Shown: piece after piece, positions 10,871 to 22,442 of the stretch
Layout: each line of letters opens with the position of its first letter
How positions within the stretch are numbered: position 1 is the first letter of the stretch
Assembly (NCBI GenBank): GCA_025618425.1
Contig: CM046850.1
Location: forward strand, 1,625,819 to 1,689,818
From: Heliocidaris tuberculata
Taxonomy: Eukaryota > Echinodermata > Echinoidea > Camarodonta > Echinometridae
Length of the DNA stretch: 64,000 nucleotides
Reading direction: 5' to 3'
Made by a program: the position numbers and the translations under genes
Notes under the pieces: generated by a model
What the model was told of the DNA's origin: nothing
Database searches by the model: none
What the model saw: only the letters and a program-made list of their open reading frames with translations

Positions 10871-11153
10871 AATGTAAAGAATTAAGAAAAAGGCAAAGAT
10901 ATATCACTATGAGGGGGATATTGAAAATATAAGTATGATGAGGAGAATAGTCTATTCTGTGCTACTCATCCTTACGACAGATATCAGACACCAAAAAAGG
11001 CAAATACATGTATCTAAATTCTTATATTTAGCAGCTGCCCTTAGTGGGTCATCATCATAGGCATGAATTTGAGGATTTTTTTTCTAGAATTGGCGAGACT
11101 GAACAGTAAAATTGCATATGCTTTGCTATTTTCATTATCCAGTAAGTTAAAAA

Positions 11154-12627
11154 GAATACCCCCCCCCAAAAAAAAAATAAATAAAAAAAAAATAAATAAA
11201 TAAATAAAAATAAATTTCCATTTGAATTTATTGCTTACTCTATAGTTAATATATTGCTTCTTATTTCTGAAAACTTAACATTCTGCAAAGTTTGTATGTA
11301 TGGAATTACACAAGCTTATCTGTAAAGGGAAGAGGGCAGTTTTCAGTCATTAGATTCCCATCAATTACAGATTAACTATAATTTTGAAACGCGAAAGACC
11401 ACACTAATCTCAAAGTGATAAAGGAGCTCCGTGACCAGCCCCCCCCCCCTTACCACCTTCCCTGACTTTACTGATAAAATCATTATATTTGCACTGCATG
11501 CATTTGAGTCTAATTGCAAGTATATAGGAAAACTATCCCATTTGTTTCTGTCATCATAATGAAATCAATCATGTTTCAAAATTCAATGACCGAGAAGCAA
11601 GTATTTCGTTTAACGGAGGACATATAACATCATGTTATCCTTAATTAATATTAGAAAACAGCACGGAAGGCAAAAATGGAAATTATGATCGCCAGAAACA
11701 AATGAGAAGAGTTGTCCGACACTATAAAATAATGTCACCACTGTCACATTACAATTTCTCCAATTTGATATTCTCAAAGAATTTGTTATCTTAACATTAA
11801 CAAATTTCTTATAGTTTGTCCCATCATTTTCACATGTTCATGAATCTAATGTGATCTATGAATCTATGAATTCTCAAATAAATTGTTATCTCAACATTCA
11901 CAAATTTCTTGATTTATTGATCAGCGTGTTTCATTTATTAAATAATTTAACAAAATAAAGAAGCTTGGTAATGAAACTTTGTTTATTGTTGAGTTTCAAG
12001 GCGTCGTATGAATGTCTGAAGAACCATGCCAGAAATTGTGCAATCTACATGATTGTTCATTACATGATAGATAGAGAAAAGGGGCATGCTTCTAACATGT
12101 CTAAGATTTCTCATCAACATTGCTACATGCACTTTTAAGTACTTCCAGAGCAGAAAAAAATAGTAGAGAACTAAAATAAAGGAGAGTTATGAAGGAAATT
12201 AGAATGAAATTGCTAGATAAAGATGGTTTTTATGGAGAAAAACAATGAGTCCGGATATGTACCAAGAATATATCTGAAAATGAATGTTTCCATACGATTG
12301 ATTTGGAGTTAATTATTGAATCTGAATGGAAGGAAACTTCAGTTATAGAGAAGTTGAAAGAAAGGGATTGAGAGGAAGAAAGAAGAAAATACATGTATGA
12401 GTATACATAAGAAAGCGAAAGAGAGAGGGAGATGAATTATGGATCAACATTGAAAGATGATTTCGAAAAAAAAGGTTTAAGTTAGAATGGGGTAGGGGGC
12501 TGAATCATGTATAAACATTTGTTTAAATCTGGAACTCCCTTTCCCCTTTTCATTCTTTCCACCCTATACCACCCTATGTCTCCCTACTTCGAATCAATTT
12601 CTCTCTTTGTCCCAAGCTGTCTCTCAA

Positions 12628-12629
<2 letters not shown>
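11154..12629. other. AT-rich interior of the Harbinger-like element
   Basis: Starts with a C-run/A-run (the inverse of a poly-T/poly-G junction). The rest is unassigned AT-rich DNA without recognisable genes. Confidence 0.4.
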
Positions 12630-12661
<32 letters not shown>

Positions 12662-12671
12662 GGGGGGGGGG
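12630..12671. repeat. Poly-T(31)/poly-G(11) junction
   Basis: Thirty-one T followed directly by 11 G. The open frames that cross it (Phe-run then Gly-run, then Pro/Ser/Leu-rich) are low-complexity artefacts. Confidence 0.9.
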
Positions 12672-13042
12672 TCTTTTTTCCTTCTTTCTTTCAATTGCCG
12701 TTCTTCTTTCTTTCCAAGTCGGCTCAATGCTACTTTTCTACAATATGGGACCTGTCTGCATCTTTCCCAATTTCTTCTCTTACACTCAGTCTCACCTCCC
12801 CCCCCCCCCCCACCATCTTTCTCTCTTTCTCTCTCTCTCCCGCTCTACTATTCCGTGTCTCAGTTTTACCCTCTTCTTTCTCTCTTTTCATTTCCAACTT
12901 TTTTTTCACCTCTTCCATTTCTTGCCCACCACCATCATCATCATAATTATACAGATCATTAAGGGTTCTGCTATTTGCAACAGTATGATTGATGACAGAG
13001 ATAATATTTTTGTGGTTATAATCTACCACAGACTATGACTAT

Positions 13043-13604
13043 ATAAATATTTATACAAAGAAATACATATTAAGTATGGCTACAAGTTGTAAACATATTG
13101 TAAATATTGTCAGGTTTAGGCTTATTAATTTGATGTAGAATATAAGCCTCGAAAGGGGGAAATGACATGCAAAACAGCACATTTTTCGCAAAAAAAAAAC
13201 AACATTTGCACATTCATCAGAGTTGTAAATTTTGAATCTTCATGGATGGAATAATTTGTCATCTTTCATGGGAAGTACTCTATTTGCAGTGGTTTTTGGT
13301 GTAATATAAATATTTATGTAAAGAAATACATATTTAGTATATGGCTACAAGTTGTAAACATATTGTAAATATGTGTCAGGTTGGTTAGACTAATTAATTT
13401 GATGTAGAATATAACCACGACAGTTCAATAAATTTAGTATCCTCAAAAGCGGGAAATGACATGCAAAACAGCACATTTTTCGCAAAAACCCCTAATATTT
13501 GCCCATTCCTCAGAATTGTAAATACTGTATTGAATCTTCATGGATGGAATAATTTGTCATTTTCACGGGAAGTACTCTATTTGCAGTGGTTTGTGGTGTA
13601 TACT
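13043..13604 (+). repeat. Tandem duplication, unit about 270-290 bp
   Basis: Two diverged direct copies each contain TATAAATATTTAT, GGCTACAAGTTGTAAACATA, GACATGCAAAACAGCAC, CTTCATGGATGGAATAAT and GGGAAGTACTCTATTTGC. The second copy starts near 13308. Confidence 0.8.
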
Positions 13605-13680
13605 GTTGGTTAGATAGAACAATCAAAATTACAATAATGTCTGTAATGATGACGTACAAAGTAGGGTTTTTAAAATTTTT

Positions 13681-13747
13681 GTTCAGCTTTTTTATTTATT
13701 TATTTATTATTATTATTATTATTATTTTTTTTTTTTGGGGGGGGGGG
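13681..13747. repeat. (ATT)n ending in poly-T/poly-G
   Basis: TTTA/TTA repeats, a T-run, then 11 G. Confidence 0.9.
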
Positions 13748-15000
13748 CCTGTAAGAGGGGAAGGATGGGGAGTACGCCGGGTCTGTCAGGGTTCTGATGA
13801 GTAAGTCTCTGGTATCATCTCACAACACGTATTATAAGAACGTGAATGTAGGAATATCATGTTCAATGTCAGTGGGTTCTTGTACTGAATATGTCTAGAC
13901 TGCATGTTTCATTGATTTTATTCATTAACAGTAGAACATTCTTCAGTACCATGATTGTGAGTCAATATACACTGTCCTTTTAGAATCATCCATTGATTAT
14001 ACCTGTCCTACTGTGAATTTGGAGGTCACACACTAACAATTCAAAATCCAACATTTCAGTGTTGAAAAAAGAACCGCACCAGAAACTGGAATATGTTTTT
14101 CGAAGTCCCTCTCCCACGCAGACATGAGTTCATATTGTACTTTTTAACCGACACTGTTTCTTGTTACTTCAAACAGCAGGTACCATAATACATGTGGTTC
14201 TAAGTTAGACCTCTGTCATGTCTACACGAAAATGGTTTTATGTCTTCAAAGTTTAAATCTAAGGGTTCCATCTTATGTGTGCATTGTGGTGAAAGTTTGG
14301 ATTTTTTTTATGTTGAGTAATTAAAAAATGACACTGGCTATCGCTGATAATGTACATGAGTAATTATAACTCATGCCATGGGATTGATTGCGCGGACGAA
14401 TATGTTCCGTAATTATTCATTAATATTTTTACAAATGCCCCAGCCCCAGCTATCCATCTTTAAGTCAGCATAGATCGATGTATCAAAGATGCGTCTACAA
14501 TTTGGAAAACAGATCCATTTGCTGCCTGAAATAATTCATAGTTTACCATTAGTAAATGTCATTTCCATTTACAAAATCATGCATGTTATTATGGCGATTA
14601 TACCAGCACTTTATACTAGGCAATGAAGGCCAATCCACAAGCGAAACATGTCTTTCCCTACTCCCATTTATACAACTCTCGTTATGAGTATGCTCAACTC
14701 TCCTCACCCTGCGGGAGACTTGCGCCATTCGACAATTTTTTTAAAAACGGACTACTACTTTGAAATGCAATCACCTTGAATATCATAACCCACATTGTAT
14801 TATAACTAAATTTCAAATGAGAAGAAGTTGTCCCAACCACAATGCAGGTCTGGGGAAATATGGCCCATTATGAAAAAAGTGGCTCAACTCTCCTGGATCT
14901 CCCCTACCTTTTTCCCGACTGTAAAACAGCCCAATTTGTTTTGTAAAACAATGTTATTTTCAGAAAAGATACTTGTCCTCTTAATTGATATAATATACAA
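13748..15000. other. Right interior of the Harbinger-like element, unassigned
   Basis: No coding segment stands out. The motif GCTCAACTCTCCT occurs twice (about 14693 and 14882). Confidence 0.35.
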
Positions 15001-15287
15001 GACATGATGAAAATGGTTACTCCGATGCAAAATACGCACGCGCTGCAAAATCATCGGATATCGGTTTTAGTGGAATCGTATAGTCTGCGATGTCCTGCGA
15101 CTGCGATCCGATTGGGCTCACAGTCGCAGAGCCATCGGATCGCAGTCGGATCTTGCAGTGTGCGCCGGGCTTAAAAGGATGGGCTTGTAGATTGCAGCCC
15201 CCTATAACTTATAATTGCAAAAATAGTGTATCGTTGAAAAGGAAACATATTTGTACATAAACCGGATAAACAAAACATATATATTAG

Positions 15288-15289
<2 letters not shown>

Positions 15290-15368
<79 letters not shown>
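15290..15368. repeat. (AT)n microsatellite
   Basis: About 77 bp of AT dinucleotides. The Tyr-Ile frame is a repeat translation. Confidence 0.9.
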
Positions 15369-15371
<3 letters not shown>

Positions 15372-15599
15372 AAAAAATGTTCCTCGAACACAACGCTGGT
15401 GGTCACTCATAGTTGTTTTAGTGAAAGGTATAATGAAAGAAATGTCACTATGAGACGGTCGTAGCTTTTATTGTCTTCCTTTATTTGTCAAGCTTTCGAT
15501 CAATGATCTTCATCAGGACTGTATAAAAACACAAAATGATGGCTGACATTTACATCGGAATATACATTTCAATTTCTTACAATGGTTAAGTACTAATCA

Positions 15600-15737
15600 A
15601 TATAATTATAATAATATTAATTATGTTGTTTATTATTATAATGATTATTATTATTATCATTATTGTTATTGTTATGTCTGTTATTATTACTGTTATTATT
15701 ATTATTATTATTAGTAGTAGTAGTAGTAGTAGTAGTA
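15600..15737. repeat. (ATT)n/(TAG)n trinucleotide tract
   Basis: Degenerate ATT repeats pass into about eight TAG triplets. Confidence 0.85.
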
Positions 15738-15776
15738 TATTATTAGCATCATTATTATACATTTGCATATTTTTTA

Positions 15777-16224
15777 AAAGAATAAATCAATGTGTGAAAA
15801 GATACTTGCATGTCTATATTTACAGATTTGTTTCTGTAAATAATATTCCTATGAATATTTGCAAACAATATAGATAATGAGTGTGAATGATTACCATGTG
15901 GACCATCATACTATATTGTATCATGCTATATATCCATGCAATTAATGCAAATGCAAACTTGTATATATTGAAACAAGTGAAGCTAACAGGTTGTGTACTT
16001 CTCATATAGATCCCCAAAGATGCATGTCACCTTAAAAAGCAACACCGACTAGTTACCACGACAACCTTGTCCACATGGTAATCATTTACACTCATTATCT
16101 GAATAGTTTGCAAATATTCATAGAAATAGATTTATAGACATGCAAGTATATTATTACAGATATAGATTTGTATAAATATATAGACATGCAAGTATCTTTT
16201 CACACACTGATTTATTCTTTAAAA
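15777..16224. repeat. Large inverted repeat (foldback)
   Basis: The left arm (about 15779-15896) contains AAAGATACTTGCATGTCTAT and GATTACCATGTGGA. The right arm (about 16074-16220) contains the inverses TCCACATGGTAATC and ATAGACATGCAAGTATCTTT. Arms are 110-140 bp with a ~180-bp spacer, and the right arm has a small internal duplication of the ATAGACATGCAAGTAT segment. No coding content. It could be a MITE or an inverted duplication. Confidence 0.7.
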
Positions 16225-17667
16225 TATATGCACATGTGTGATAATGACGTTGAGAGAGAGAGAGAGAAAGAGAGAGAAAAAAAGCAAAAAGCATACGGTG
16301 ATCCCCATATACTGATGTGTTTCTTAAATGAAAATAATAGTTTTGTGCATGAGTATAGGAATGGTTATTGTATAGCAGTCAACAAATGTGTAATACTCAT
16401 CAGTACGAACGCGGGTCAGATTTTGTAGAATGCTGAAAGGGCGAAAATACTGGCACTACTGACGAAACCAATGACCTCATATTCTCCACTGGTATTGATA
16501 TTTTTTGGGCAGGTTCCCTTTTTAACTGTTAGCGCATGACTGCCTCCTGAAACGCTTTACATATGTTAAACTGGTGTAAACTTGAATGCTGAAGTCTACT
16601 CTCCAGTTTGATACCATATTGTTTCGGTGCCACAAATCTGATGATAAATTAACTGCTGGAGATTGTCAAGAATCAGTTCTTATATACCCATGTCTTGTTA
16701 CAGGTATACCCAAACTTTTGGAGGGCATGTGTATATAAACCCTTCAAAAATAGTTTGGAAACTCACTTATTATCGATAATAAATCTCTTGTCATGGCATA
16801 ATCATATGTTTAGTATCATTAAAAAGTGTATTTATTTCTTTTTAAAATGACATCCTATTTGTTATGATTTTGTAGCCATGGAATGTGCAGTACATCAAAA
16901 TAAGGGGCAGTGGTCAAAAGGGAAAAGTTTCATAATGCAGTGCTCTTGTTCGGCTGTGCATTCTTCTTTCTTTTAAAGGGGCATTAAACTGGTAGAACTT
17001 GAACAGCACCATCTTTCAGGGATTGCTGAATTGAGATTATAATTTGAAAATCAATTGCATTTTATTTTGAAGTTTGACAAACAGCTTGTTTGGATAATAG
17101 GCTAATTTTATATTTTAAACTATTATTTTTGACTTGGCATTGTGGAAAATTGCCCGCAGGTACATTCTAAGCTTTTACAAACTAGAATGGGGCATGATGG
17201 GAAAATGAGAGGCACAGAAACTTATCACATCCTGTTGAAAGATGGCACTATTTTAGGAGCTTCAGTTTACTGTCACTTTAAGAATATAGGGGCAATAGGG
17301 CTGCTGTCTATTCAGATGATCTTCCATTAGCATCATGGCCTACACACTGCACTGAATCAAACATGCATGAAGTCGCATAAACATACAAGCATCAAAACAA
17401 TCATGCGTTATCTCTCATTCAAACATGCATGAGCATTCAAACAAAACATGTTACATTATTTCACATGAATTTATCTCTGTAAGAAAAAAAAACAACAACA
17501 AACAAACAAACAAAAAACCCTCCAAAACAACCACTATAGAAACTTCAAGTTTAAATTCAAATTTTCCATGTTTATTTTCATGTTTGAAACGTTTCAGGAT
17601 TCGTTAGAATTTGGCATTCATGGATGACCAGATGGGAACAATAGCCCACAGTCATTTATAAACATAA
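16225..17667. other. Unassigned spacer
   Basis: Short GA repeat near 16255 and A-rich run near 17484. Small open frames (for example 17142-17330) show no recognisable domain and no splice or promoter support. Confidence 0.4.
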
Positions 17668-17675
17668 AACTCTCT

Positions 17676-17940
17676 CAGGGGCGGCGCCAGGGTATTTTGA
17701 TAGGAGGGGCAAGACGACCTAAAGATGACGTCATATTTTTTCTCCATTAAATAACAGGGGTAATATAGAGTTATATGTTTAAGACCTCTCTTTTTAATAC
17801 TCCTCTTTCTTCTTTCTTCCCTTTTCTTCCCTTTTCTTCCTCCTTTTCTTCTTTTTTCTTCTTTTTTTTTCTTTTTTCACTATTTGAAAAATCAAAGGGG
17901 GGCGGTCGCCCCCTCTGCCCCCCCTGTAGCGCCGCCCCTG
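17676..17940. mobile_element. hAT-like MITE, termini CAGGGGCGGCGC, copy 1
   Basis: Starts CAGGGGCGGCGCCAGGG and ends GCGCCGCCCCTG. It is flanked by AACTCTCT (17668-17675) and GACTCTCT (17941-17948), an 8-bp duplication with one mismatch, as made by hAT transposases. The interior (GACGACCTAAAGATGACGTC, then a TTC-rich stretch) matches the element at 50487-50755 in the opposite orientation. Confidence 0.8.
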
Positions 17941-18174
17941 GACTCTCTTATGTCAAGGAAAGAAGAGTGCTCTGCATAACAATACCAATGCTTACCAGTG
18001 AGTGCATTTTGCAGCTTTTCACTTTTGACCCCGCCCCTTATTCTGATGGACTGCTCATTCCATGACTGCAAAATCATAACAGATATGGCCTTATTTTACA
18101 TGTTTTAAAGAGGAATAAACACACTTTCTTATGATACTAAACAAAGCGATGATTATGCCATAACAAAAGAGATA

Positions 18175-18640
18175 TTTTTTTTTTTCAGTAATCTTTTATT
18201 GATTCCATATGATATCAACGAACATAACAAATAACATATGATGTCAAACAATACATATCAACACACTCATATATATATATGTATAAAATTAACGGAAATC
18301 AGCAGTAAGTCATTAATAAAATCAATTATGTTATACTTCAAAACTGCTATCACTTCTATATATATATTACAAAAAGAAAAGGAAGAAAAAAGCATAACAA
18401 AATGTATAAACGACTAAGAGAAAAAAAGAAAAAAAGAAAAAGGAATCTATACAGTCGAGTTCGAACCACTCAGTGGTTCTATCCCCCAAGCCCCCTCCCC
18501 CTCAGCCTTCCCCTCACCCCCCCCCCCCTTCAACCTCCCCCATCACTCCCCACCCCCCTCCCCTCGGTGGACGATGGGCTCCGGGCTGTACCTTGTTGGT
18601 TATCATTTAGGTTTTCCCATTTGGAATAATGGATAGAAAG
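18175..18640 (-). mobile_element. 3' end of a polyadenylated retrocopy
   Basis: Read on the minus strand, G-rich polypurine sequence (18480-18570) and A-rich sequence are followed by AATAAA (18195-18200), ATTACTG and an A-run (18185-18175). A signal 10 nt before an A-tail indicates a reverse-transcribed polyadenylated RNA. A G-rich tract before the tail resembles L1 3' UTRs. Source and 5' boundary are unknown. Confidence 0.45.
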
Positions 18641-18747
18641 AGTTCCCCTCATTGATGCCAGTTTTCTTTCTTCTAATCTATCTCCTACAATATTTTGGAA
18701 AGAAAGCACTGTGGACTCATAATTGCCATTGCTTGCTGTTTAATTCT

Positions 18748-19050
18748 GCTCGAAGGCAGCAATAAAAGCTTAATGCCATTTGAATACAAGCCATAGTATA
18801 ACAAACAATATGTTTAACACTGAACAATCTGCTTTTAACACAATTTTGCTCGAAGGCAGCGATAAAAACTTAGTGCTATTTGAGTACAAGCAATAGTAAA
18901 ACACTCAATGATATGTTTAACACTGAACGATCTGCTTTTAGCACAATTTTGCTCGAAGGCAGCGATAAAAACTTAGTGCCATTTGAATACAATCAATAGT
19001 AAAGCACACTGAATGATATGTTTAACACTGACCAATCTGCTTTTAACACA
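18748..19050 (+). repeat. Three-copy tandem repeat, unit 100-103 bp
   Basis: Each unit starts GCTCGAAGGCAGC and contains AATATGTTTAACACTGA-type sequence and CTGCTTTTAACACAA. Units begin at 18748, 18848 and 18951. Confidence 0.85.
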
Positions 19051-19553
19051 AGGCAGTATTCAACCCAGAACAAAATAAAAACTTGACACTTTGTATTGTG
19101 TCAAACTCATGATAACACGGCCAGTCATATAATAACTTAGTGTGTTAATAACTTCTTCACAACTTTGTAACTTGACTAACTTCCAGTATGTTTAAAAATC
19201 TGGGAGCATTTCTATCCTCATGATAGTGGGGAGTGTGGTAATCATACCTACTACCCCTACTCTTGAATAGCTAAGCACGTAAGTAAATAACAAGACAATT
19301 TGACTAGCTAGAGAAAAATATGCGGTTATCATTACATATTACTGTAAAAGTACAGAGTAAACAATTTAGAGCATTTTGACTGAGTGACTGAATGACTGGC
19401 AGAAATATTTTGCCTCAAGTGTTTGGGATGTGCGGTAACGTGATTGCTGGGCGATGGTAACTCGACCCAGCAAGCAGTTTACCTGCCAACAGGATGGTAC
19501 CTAGAGTGGCAATTCACATCCTTTTTCCGATGCTAAGGCCCCCGAGACATCTT

Positions 19554-19584
<31 letters not shown>

Positions 19585-20269
19585 TCCAGTTTGGGTGGTA
19601 GCCATTTCTCTCTGATATGTGCTATCTATTTGCATTAATTGCCCCAGCTTCTACAGGGGCAATTGGCGGACAGTTGCCACTGAAGTACAGGAGGTGATAA
19701 GGGCGAAAACCAGCAAGGTGCAATGGCAAGGCTCCCATATTTTTGAGGGATATGCTGGAGAAAATTCCCTTATGGCCCACTTGGATATTATGCGCAGTGC
19801 GACCGAGATTGCCTCTCCACCACCAGACCACAGTGACAATGTCCTGGGCAGGGGGCTGCACAGCTTCCTTACTTAGTGCTTGTGCACTTATGGTTATGTC
19901 TCTACGTTCACCATGGTTATGTTTCTTCTATTCATTTAAAAGTCTGAGGCCTATTTTGACTTTGTTTACTTGTTTTATTTATTTTTTTATCTTATTATCA
20001 TTATTATATATTATCCAACCTCTTGTGTTGGGAATTATACGACCTCAAATGTATTTTGTCCCATTATAAGATTAACCTCCAATCAGGCTTAAGATTATGT
20101 GTATGCAGCACCCTGGTCTGTGGATACATCAGGGTTCACAATGTGAGATTACTGGACTGCCATTACCCTTATAATAATGCTACTGTGCCTTGATAGCTTG
20201 TTCTTCTGTCCATGCTCATGAGGGCATTAGGTCAGAGCAAAGACCTGCATACATCGATTTTCCTTTGTG
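19051..20269. other. Spacer downstream of the Ngaro-like element, with a 20-T run
   Basis: A T-run lies at 19561-19580. A plus-strand frame of 85 codons (19619-19876; contains TVATEVQEVIRAKTSKVQW) follows a possible acceptor (TTGCCCCAG) but matches no family I know. The element's 3' repeats may lie in this interval, but I could not match them to the 5' side. Confidence 0.3.
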
Positions 20270-20790
20270 TTAGGCCACTATAGCTTCCTTCACGGCATCT
20301 CTAACAAAGAGATTGTGGTTGGCCCTGTCTATGTCGTGTTGTATTACCGAAGCATTGCCCACATGTTTTGTTTGTCGCCTCGCATACCTGTTGAGGGAAA
20401 ATCGTACACCTTCCAGGGCCTCTTGGGATGTAGAGCCAAATGATCGCTTTCCGTAGTAGAATAAGCGGGGGAGTATCATTGACCAAATGATTTGAGCTTG
20501 TGGCATCCTGGTCCTGAGTAGGCTAAGGGTTGTATTGATGCCTATCCTGCATCCACAGGCATCGGTTTGGCCGATGTTGTTGGAGCCTAGGTGGAGTATG
20601 ACCACTGATGGGGGAGCCGCAAACCTTAGCCTGTTGTCTACCAGCCTCTTCATGTCATCCAGTCTTGCACCACCTTGGCCGTGCCACTGGAAACTGTATG
20701 GTGTGCCCAGCTGGAGATGGTTTGTCGCTGCGGGTCTCTCCTTGGCTTGGCGTACGATGCTATCCCCTACTATCCATATCTGGGGTTGCC
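20270..20790 (-). pseudogene. SGNH/GDSL-hydrolase-like ORF of the Ngaro-like element
   Basis: The frame opens after an acceptor-like sequence (TTTTTTGTCATTTCAG, ending at 20791) and shows SGNH block I IWIVGDSIVR (candidate nucleophile Ser at 20759-20761), block II GQGGARLDDM and block III VVILHLGSNNIG with the Asn (20576-20581). Family members are esterases/lipases. The final Asp-x-x-His block is not evident: the tail reads LFVRDAVKEAIVA then stops, so it is truncated or inactive. The position 3' of the recombinase recalls hydrolase ORFs in some YR retroelements. An alternative is a spliced recombinase-hydrolase product: an open linker (HRTGAKPYYPHGE region, about 20890-21060) lies between the two. 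Confidence 0.6.
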
Positions 20791-21401
20791 CTGAAATGAC
20801 AAAAAAGAAAAATTCCGGCAGTATCTCTTGCTACAACCCAATGAGTATCATGCTCGAATCCAACTACAGTGGGGGTGTTGTTAATTTCTTCAACAGGTTA
20901 ATGCAGTCAGTGAATTGGATGGTCTGTGCCCTATAAGATGGAGCTGTTTGGCGAGTACTAGGGCTGTGCCTGGGGGCTGTGCCTGGGGGCTGGTATGGCC
21001 TCTTGCAGTACCTTGGTTGTTGGGGTACTAAGCGACCATGCATGATTTCCCCATGTGGATAGTATGGCTTAGCCCCTGTTCTGTGGCAATTGGATGTGAT
21101 TTAATTGCATTGTTCATTTTATTTACTGTTCATCAATTTTGAATTTATATCATTTACTGTTATTCATCACTTCATCCTTTTTTTTTCTTCTTTTTTTTAA
21201 AATTTATTTATTTATTTTTTTTTTTAATTATTACTGTTGCTGCTATTTCTATTTATTTATCGTTTCGGTCAATATGCTTATTTTTCCATATATGTGTATA
21301 TATTATTTCTTTGTAATTTGTATCCTTATTGTTATGTTTTGTTTTGCAGATTCTCCTTACATGTTTGACTCATTATTTGTATCTTAGTATCCCCTGCATG
21401 C

Positions 21402-22442
21402 CTATCTTATGTACCTTTTGTAAACTTCGCTGCGCCACCTGCCCATGACCATTATTTCCTCTCCTGGAACCCCTTCCATGGCTGCTGTGGTTGCCGCCCC
21501 TATGCGGAATGAATGTGTGCCATATTGGCTAGGGGTTGTGCCCGCATAAGCCAATGCTTTCTGTAAAACTGCACTGAATTGGTACCTGGTTAGGGGGGAG
21601 CTGTCTATGTGACAGAATAAGGGCCCTTTAACGGAGGGCCTTACCTGTAGGAAGGCTGCAATAGCCTTTACTGGGCATAAGTTCTCATCTTCATTACCTT
21701 GTATTCTTAGTGTGGTAGACTTTCCGTACTGGTCTGTTTTGGAATATCGGATACGCACTACCATAAAATGCCTTGGGCCCTGACATAGTAAGATGTCGTC
21801 TTTTGTTAGCACTTTTTCTGACTCCTCATGTTTACTACGAATTGTGAATTCTCCCACTCTGAGAAACCCGAAAAAGGCCAATAAGAAGGCAGCCCTGAAC
21901 ATCATTGTTTAGTAATGGGAAAAGCACACCAGTTGTAGTGTGGGAATAACCCTTCTTAGCATGGACCATGTGATGGGTCTCCTGCCATCTCCTATTTTTT
22001 TGTCTCTTTTGCTACCTTCCTGTAACTTCCTGATAATTAAGTGTCCTGTGGGATCTGCCCACCCATGTATGTTGTGTATGTATAACAGGGCTGCAACATG
22101 TAATGAAATAGTGACGGTAGATTTGCCACTTATGGAGAGATGTGCAATAAAGGCAACTAACTGGGCTGTGGGTGCTGGCCACACTGAGCTCATGTGCTGG
22201 TTTATGCGAAATACCTGGAAAGCATCCACTGCCCTTTGGTATGCGCGTTGTGTCCCCCTGCTAGTGACTGCCCTAGCAGCCTGTGTGCCTCCTGTGCAAG
22301 ATCTGCCATATTCCATCTGGGATAGGCGTGGGGTGTTCGTCTGTTGGGGCCAGTTTGTGAAACCGGCCCATCTGGAATCGTGAAAGGGGGTCAGCAATGC
22401 CATTATTGTGAGTAGGAACGTGAACTGCCTTAACTGAAACAT
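21402..22442 (-). pseudogene. Tyrosine recombinase of the Ngaro-like element
   Basis: The N-terminal core-binding domain (TQRAYQRAVDAFQVF to RRPITWSMLRRV) and catalytic domain are in one frame, split by a TAA at 21906-21908 between CFSHY and TMMFRAAFLLAFFGFLRVGE. Catalytic residues are all present: Arg in FLRVGEF (21858-21860), His and Arg in HSFRIG (21513-21515 and 21504-21506), Trp in MGRWRS (21436-21438) and nucleophile Tyr in YKRYIR (21411-21413). The stop looks like one substitution in a conserved helix. The overlapping 22273-22464 frame is the end of RNase H, so the two genes overlapped. Role: integration of the element's circular DNA. Confidence 0.75.

Larger units (their letters stand above)
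8321..15171. mobile_element. PIF/Harbinger-like DNA element, 6.85 kb
   Basis: The left end reads AGCCCGGCGCACACTG followed by GATCCGACTGCGATCCGA. The right end is the inverse (TCGGATCGCAGTCGGATC then CAGTGTGCGCCGGGCT). Both sides are flanked by TAA (8318-8320 and 15172-15174), the 3-bp target duplication typical of PIF/Harbinger elements. Subterminal regions carry further GCGATCCGA/TCGGATCGC motifs. No DDE transposase or Myb-like protein is evident inside, so it is probably non-autonomous or badly decayed. The interior is simple repeats and two small coding-like segments. Confidence 0.65.

Noticed and set aside
10314..10871. 185-codon plus-strand frame
   Set aside because: It crosses a poly-T/poly-G tract and AT-rich sequence. 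Only its last 21 codons after an acceptor look possibly coding, and these are listed separately at low confidence.
12507..13038. Plus-strand frames of 95-151 codons and a minus frame of 99 codons
   Set aside because: They translate poly-T/poly-G, C-runs and CT repeats and have no domain or splice support.
19619..19876. 85-codon plus-strand frame after a possible splice acceptor
   Set aside because: No recognised family and opposite in strand to the neighbouring retroelement; mentioned only in the spacer entry.
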